From Euglena gracilis (taxonomy: Eukaryota > Euglenida > Euglenophyceae > Euglenales), in NCBI GenBank assembly GCA_039621445.1, contig CP154955.1, positions 47,910,086 through 47,974,085 of the forward strand: a stretch of 64,000 nt of DNA, in the 5' to 3' direction. Below the pieces are notes generated by a model. The model ran no database searches and was not told the origin of the DNA. It saw only the letters and a program-made list of their open reading frames with translations. The position numbers were made by a program, and so were the translations under genes. This document shows, piece by piece, positions 60,761-64,000 of this stretch (positions are counted from its first letter, which is position 1; every line of letters starts with the position of its first letter).

Positions 60761-61054
60761 TTAAGGTGTGCTCCAAGTTTTCTTGGGCACCCAACCTTTG
60801 ATAGTGTGAGCAAAAGGCTTCACACTTTTCAACTGACCAATTTCACAAACCACCTCTGAGCTCAAACCCAACTTTTTCATCATGTTGACTCCTGCCCCCC
60901 TGGTGGAGTGGGGGCCCCAAATACGGGAATCAATCCCAAATTCTTCTAACGCATTTTTTGTTGAAGATGCAAGTGTGTCTGCCTTGATGCCCCTGAAGGG
61001 GGTTTGGAGGGTCAAGGGGTTGGAGCATATACTCCCGCGACAAATCTTCATCAA
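60761..61054 (-). pseudogene. Tyrosine recombinase C-terminal fragment, second DIRS lineage
   Basis: Minus-strand frame with WGPHSTRGAGVNMMKKLGLS, SEVVCEIGQLKSVKPFAHTI and KGWVPKKTW. It aligns with the C-terminus at 59490-59640, including H-S-T-R-G-A-G, but the catalytic Tyr position reads H-T (AHTI), so it is inactive. The remainder of the element would lie to the right but is not recognisable. Confidence 0.7.
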
Positions 61055-61490
61055 ACTTTCTCAAAGAACTAATCAAAGCTTTTGATTTGTTCGTGCTTGA
61101 GCTCTGCATATTTTAACTGATTGCAGAAACAAGCACCGAAAACCCCAAAAAGTAAACAAAGGAACAAACCTAGAAGGTTGTGGCAGCGTATGCTGCCCAG
61201 AGCCTCCTGACCCTTGTGCTTTTGCGTACAAGTTTGGCCACAAACGGCTTGTAGTTGCGGTGTCGCCTATACGGCACAGAACCACCGACCGTTTGAAGTC
61301 AACTAATGAAAGAGAGGGGGGGTATTAGAGAGAAAGGAGTAGGAAAGAAACCTAATCTACTACCAAGTGTACGTCCCCTGACTCTATTCCCACTGCCTGT
61401 CGGCCTACTTACACCCTCCCGTGGGAACAGAACCAAGAGAATAACAAAAAAAGAAAGTCTTTCACTTAACTATTAGTTTTTATTGCCTTT
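61055..61490. other. Transition zone, no gene recognised
   Basis: One last G-run (61314-61321). After about 61330 homopolymer G/C runs longer than six are almost absent to the window end. No coding segment supported. Confidence 0.4.
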
Positions 61491-61529
61491 GGGCTTATAC
61501 AGAGCACAAGGCAAACTAGTTCGGATTTT

Positions 61530-61780
61530 GGAACTTCAGTTCCAGTTGTGTTCTCCTAACGGAGTTCAAGTCTTCAAATCTTTGATTTGCCCTTTTGGGC
61601 TGATGAAACACAAAAAAAACAATAATACCACCTGTGAAAAGAGAAGGCAGATCCGAGGTAGGATACACTATTCCTAATTCTGCAATTTTTGTTGCAGAAC
61701 ATGGAATAGCACCATCTAGCATGACATTGTACATTCTGCAGTCTGCTGCTATGCACAGCGCCATGTTCATGCTGCCTGTG
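61530..61780 (+). ncRNA. Structured module, copy 1 (candidate structured RNA or element)
   Basis: Order of parts: hairpins GGAACT-TC-AGTTCC (61530), CTCC-TAAC-GGAG (61553), then TTCAA, CAAATC-TTT-GATTTG (61575), GCCC-TTTT-GGGC (61589), a 26-base A-rich linker, ACCACCTGTG (61627), outer stem CTATTCC/GGAATAG (61668/61703) enclosing TTCTGCAA/TTGCAGAA (61678/61692), box CTAGCAT, stem AGCATGA/TCATGCT (61718/61767), GCTGCC. The same order occurs at 62655-62940. Strand is arbitrary; no RNA family recognised. Confidence 0.5.
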
Positions 61781-61790
61781 TGCGCGGTCC

Positions 61791-62010
61791 GAGGGTGCCC
61801 GCCCCAAGGAGGGGTCCCAAGGGGGCCCAAAGGGGCCACGAAGGGCCGCGAGGGGGCTCCAAGGCCCCCAAGGGCCTTTTGAGGCCCCACTGGCCCCCAA
61901 GGGGGCCCCACAGCCCATTTTGAGCAAGCCAAGGGAAGGTAAAGGAGGGGGCAGTTTGAGGGGGCCAACAGGCAACCCCCAAGGGGATGCGCAAGCCCTG
62001 CTGGGCTTTG
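61791..62010. repeat. G/C palindrome series
   Basis: Perfect short palindromes AAGGCCC-CCAA-GGGCCTT (61861), GGCCCCC-AA-GGGGGCC (61892-61907) and AAGCCC-TGCT-GGGCTT (61993), among repeats of AAGGGGCC. Confidence 0.75.
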
Positions 62011-62048
62011 CGCAAGCATGCGCACCCCCTTGGTGGGCGCTTGGGATG

Positions 62049-62071
62049 GCGCAATTCATTAAGAATTGCGC
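62049..62071. other. Perfect 9-bp stem-loop
   Basis: GCGCAATTC-ATTAA-GAATTGCGC. Between 62075 and 62340 no further hairpins of note and no gene. Confidence 0.85.
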
Positions 62072-62365
62072 AGAGTATACCAAGTAGCCCCCCCAGCTGT
62101 AGCCTCCCTCCAATTGTACATTTTCTGTGCAGGGCTCTGTTTACACTCTGTTCACATACTGTTTGGCATTCATTTGTGTTTTTGCATTTGGCAATCAACA
62201 AACAATCAAACAAGTTCAAGCAAACAAGTCCAAGTCATTGACCAGATTGTTCATTCAAGTTCAATTGAGTGGACCCCAAAAGTATGTATTTTTCCAATTC
62301 TGCAGCGTCACCTACACCAACACCAACCCCTACCCCACTTTTTCACCAAAGGGAAAACCCTGTGG

Positions 62366-62571
62366 GCCCGACGGGCTCATATTTAAACGATCCTACGCGG
62401 GTTGCGCCGCCAGGGGTCCCTTCACAGGGACCCCAGGAGGGGCAACCCCTACATGGTAGCAGAGGAGGGTTTGAGCCCTCTGGGCTCACACTATGTGAGC
62501 CTGGGGAGCCACAGTGTACGTCCAACCTTTCCTCGCTTTCGCCCTTTGGTGCGCAAAAGGAAAAAGTTGGA
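62366..62571. other. Hairpin cluster with mutually exclusive pairings
   Basis: GCCC-GAC-GGGC (62366), GGGGTCCC-TTCACA-GGGACCCC (62413), AGGGG-CAA-CCCCT (62438), TGAGCCC-TCT-GGGCTCA (62472) and GGCTCACA-CTA-TGTGAGCC (62483). The last two share GGCTCA, so only one can form at a time. 62521-62571 is a longer imperfect stem (TCCAACCTTTCCT / AGGAAAAAGTTGGA). Confidence 0.8.
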
Positions 62572-62654
62572 GTAACAGGAAAAATTGAAAAGAATAATAT
62601 AAAAGTTCTTTGCCCTTTTCCCCAATTAAGAGGCAGAGCACAAGACAGGGTAGA

Positions 62655-62940
62655 AGCCCTATGGGCTACGGACCAGGAAAAGTGACAAGTGTCCTTTCAG
62701 GACTTCAAAATGTGAAAAATCAAACTTGGAAATCAAGTCTTGCAAAGACAAAATGGAATGAAAAGAATACGAATACCACCTGTGGAGAGGAGAATCAGAA
62801 TTAGGCTTTGGTATTCCTAATTCAGGCCGTTGGCCATCTGTAGGAATACCACCTAGCATAGTACTGTGTATGGGGCTCAGAGCTATATCTGGCCGTAGGC
62901 TTATACCTACATACACAGTACCATGGCCTTACGGCTGCCT
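62655..62940 (+). ncRNA. Structured module, copy 2 (candidate structured RNA or element)
   Basis: Hairpins AGCCC-TAT-GGGCT (62655), GTCCT-TTC-AGGAC (62691), then TTCAA, ACTTG-GAAAT-CAAGT (62724), GTCTT-GCA-AAGAC (62737), a 25-base A-rich linker, ACCACCTGTG (62775), outer stem GGTATTCCTA/TAGGAATACC (62810/62841) enclosing GGCC-GTT-GGCC (62825), box CTAGCAT, stem GTACTGTGTATG/CATACACAGTAC (62861/62910), GCTGCC. Boxes agree with copy 1; most stem sequences differ but still pair. Confidence 0.55.
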
Positions 62941-64000
62941 GGTACACATCCCCCTCCCAGGGCTATGCCCGATTTCCCTACTGGACCAGGCCAGTCGGAA
63001 TGCCGGACACAGTCCTGGGGACGGGGACCTGTCACAGGGCTGTTTGCGGCTTTTGGTTCTCCTGTCACCAGGGGTGTGGGAAAGAAATTGCGAAATAACG
63101 CAAAAACGCGCAAAAGTGGTTAACCGCTTATGCGGTGCCTACTTATTGCGGCAAGGGGTGGAAGCGGAAGAGCCCATTGGGAAATGGGGCTGGAAGGTTT
63201 CCATTCCAGAAAGTCCCATCCACCCAGTTTGGGGTGTGTCTATGACACGCGGGGAGGTCTCATTCCATAATCGGAAAAGATTGTAGGGTGGGGTGTGGAA
63301 GGAGGGGGCACCTGGCCAGTCATATCTGACCAGGGAGAAAGACCTATTTACAAAACCAACTGCCGGCGACAGCGATATTTTGCCCAGGGGGGTAACGGAG
63401 CGAGGAGTGGGGGGCTGGTCAAAAGACCTTAGAAGAAGTTTTGCTGTCTGGCAGTCTTATGTGGCCTTATAGCCGAAAAGTAACAAGTTGGGGGCTATTA
63501 TTACGGTGTGCGCGCTGTACGCTGTGTGTCCTCTTACTGGCGGCATATACCGCTAAGAGAAGGCTTCACAGCGCTGCTCGGACACGATGTTGTCGATGGG
63601 GTATCCCCAGAGGCATATACCTCGACAGATTGGCAATAGCCCTAACGAGAGGGGGTCATATGCAAGTAAAAATACATAATGGCAGATGTGCCTGGGATGC
63701 ATACCGAATACAGGGCCTATAGGCCTGATGGAAAGGTCAGAACAGGGTCCATGGACCTGTGGCCTGTAAGCCTGGGGTATCTATGGCACAGATGGCCATT
63801 TCCTGGGAGTCGGTGGTCTGATCTCCCGAACGTAATCTCCTTCAGGAGATTCCACTATCTCCAGTATTGGAGGTTCGAAATTTACAAGTTGCCTTTCAGG
63901 CTCATCAACATCAAAGTCGGGATATTCCCATTTTTGTGTATACCCATCGGGTAATCGTACTCCAAGCCTGTTGGCTTCGCGATGCAGAAAATTCTGGAGG
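62941..64000. other. Stem-loop-dense DNA, no gene recognised
   Basis: Perfect or near-perfect small hairpins about every 40-60 bases, among them GGGC-TAT-GCCC (62960), CCTG-TCAC-CAGG (63061), ACCGC-TTAT-GCGGT (63123), GGTC-AAAA-GACC (63417), GCGG-CATATA-CCGC (63540), GAGG-CATATA-CCTC (63610), GGTCCATGGACC (63746), AATCTCCT-TC-AGGAGATT (63834), CTCCA-GTAT-TGGAG (63859), GCCT-TTC-AGGC (63891), GGGA-TAT-TCCC (63919), TACCC-ATC-GGGTA (63941) and AAGCC-TGTT-GGCTT (63964). A 138-codon plus frame (62870-63286) passes through several of them and shows no domain. Confidence 0.7.

Noticed and set aside
61600-61640. CTGATGA followed by GAAA, suggesting a hammerhead ribozyme core
   Set aside because: No proper stem II between the boxes, and the homologous position in copy 2 (62750-62790) lacks CTGATGA.
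61330-64000. Organelle-derived insert (NUMT/NUPT) as an explanation of the hairpin-rich block
   Set aside because: No organellar gene, rRNA or tRNA could be recognised, so it is kept only as one possibility in the findings.
1-64000. tRNA, rRNA and CRISPR features anywhere in the window
   Set aside because: No tRNA cloverleaf with a GTTCRANNC box in context, no rRNA core segment and no CRISPR array were seen by eye; a tRNAscan or Infernal run would be decisive.

Overview
The window looks like repeat-rich, non-coding nuclear DNA of a microbial eukaryote, probably an alga or other protist. Signs are GT..AG spliceosomal introns (clearest in a J-domain gene at 42.0-44.2 kb), a multi-exon hAT transposase, a DIRS-type retrotransposon and a degenerate CCCTAA-type interstitial telomere tract. 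I saw no prokaryotic operons, CRISPR array, rRNA or tRNA. I cannot place the species. The most visible oddity is the abundance of uninterrupted G or C runs of 8-15 bases, often back to back.

Most of these runs are explained by mobile DNA. At least four kinds of short inverted-repeat elements can be bounded base by base, many with target-site duplications (TSDs) and some with an element-free paralogous copy (empty site) elsewhere in the window. (1) A complete 3.7-kb hAT element (16018-19733) with CAGGGTTGGGC ends, plus four short CAGG-ended relatives (3.1, 3.5, 30.7, 42.4 kb), each with 8-bp TSDs. (2) Elements starting GGTACTTGTC with 8-bp TSDs: two are nested at 24.5-25.4 kb and a third, at 29.0-30.5 kb, carries further elements. 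(3) CATAG-ended, poly-T/A elements with 8-bp TSDs (4.0 and 10.7 kb). (4) A group whose ends read TA-CC(A/T)-C-tract, inserted at TA (12.2, 12.9, 15.9, 19.8, 27.3, 28.9, 30.1, 31.4, 32.7, 36.3, 51.1 kb). Around 15.9-20.0 kb a TA element contains both the hAT element and another TA element.

A composite repeat made of a hairpin head, about 200-bp units and a 162-bp satellite recurs at 6.6-7.6, 9.8-10.7, 34.0-35.6 and 51.3-52.9 kb. A frame-broken DIRS-like retrotransposon (gag-like, RT-RNase H, tyrosine recombinase) fills 55.2-60.0 kb, with inverted termini and fragments of a second copy.

Host genes appear only as scattered exons: a J-domain protein, a secretory first exon (5.3 kb), a possible clathrin-light-chain-like start (33.45 kb), several unrecognised exons, and one exon interrupted by two transposons (3.4-4.5 kb) whose duplicate at 8.8 kb carries only one of them.

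From about 61.3 kb to the end the composition changes: G-runs disappear and the DNA becomes a dense series of short perfect stem-loops. Two modules (61530-61780 and 62655-62940) keep the same order of hairpins and boxes while stem sequences differ in a compensatory way. This structured region is the strongest candidate for something undescribed.
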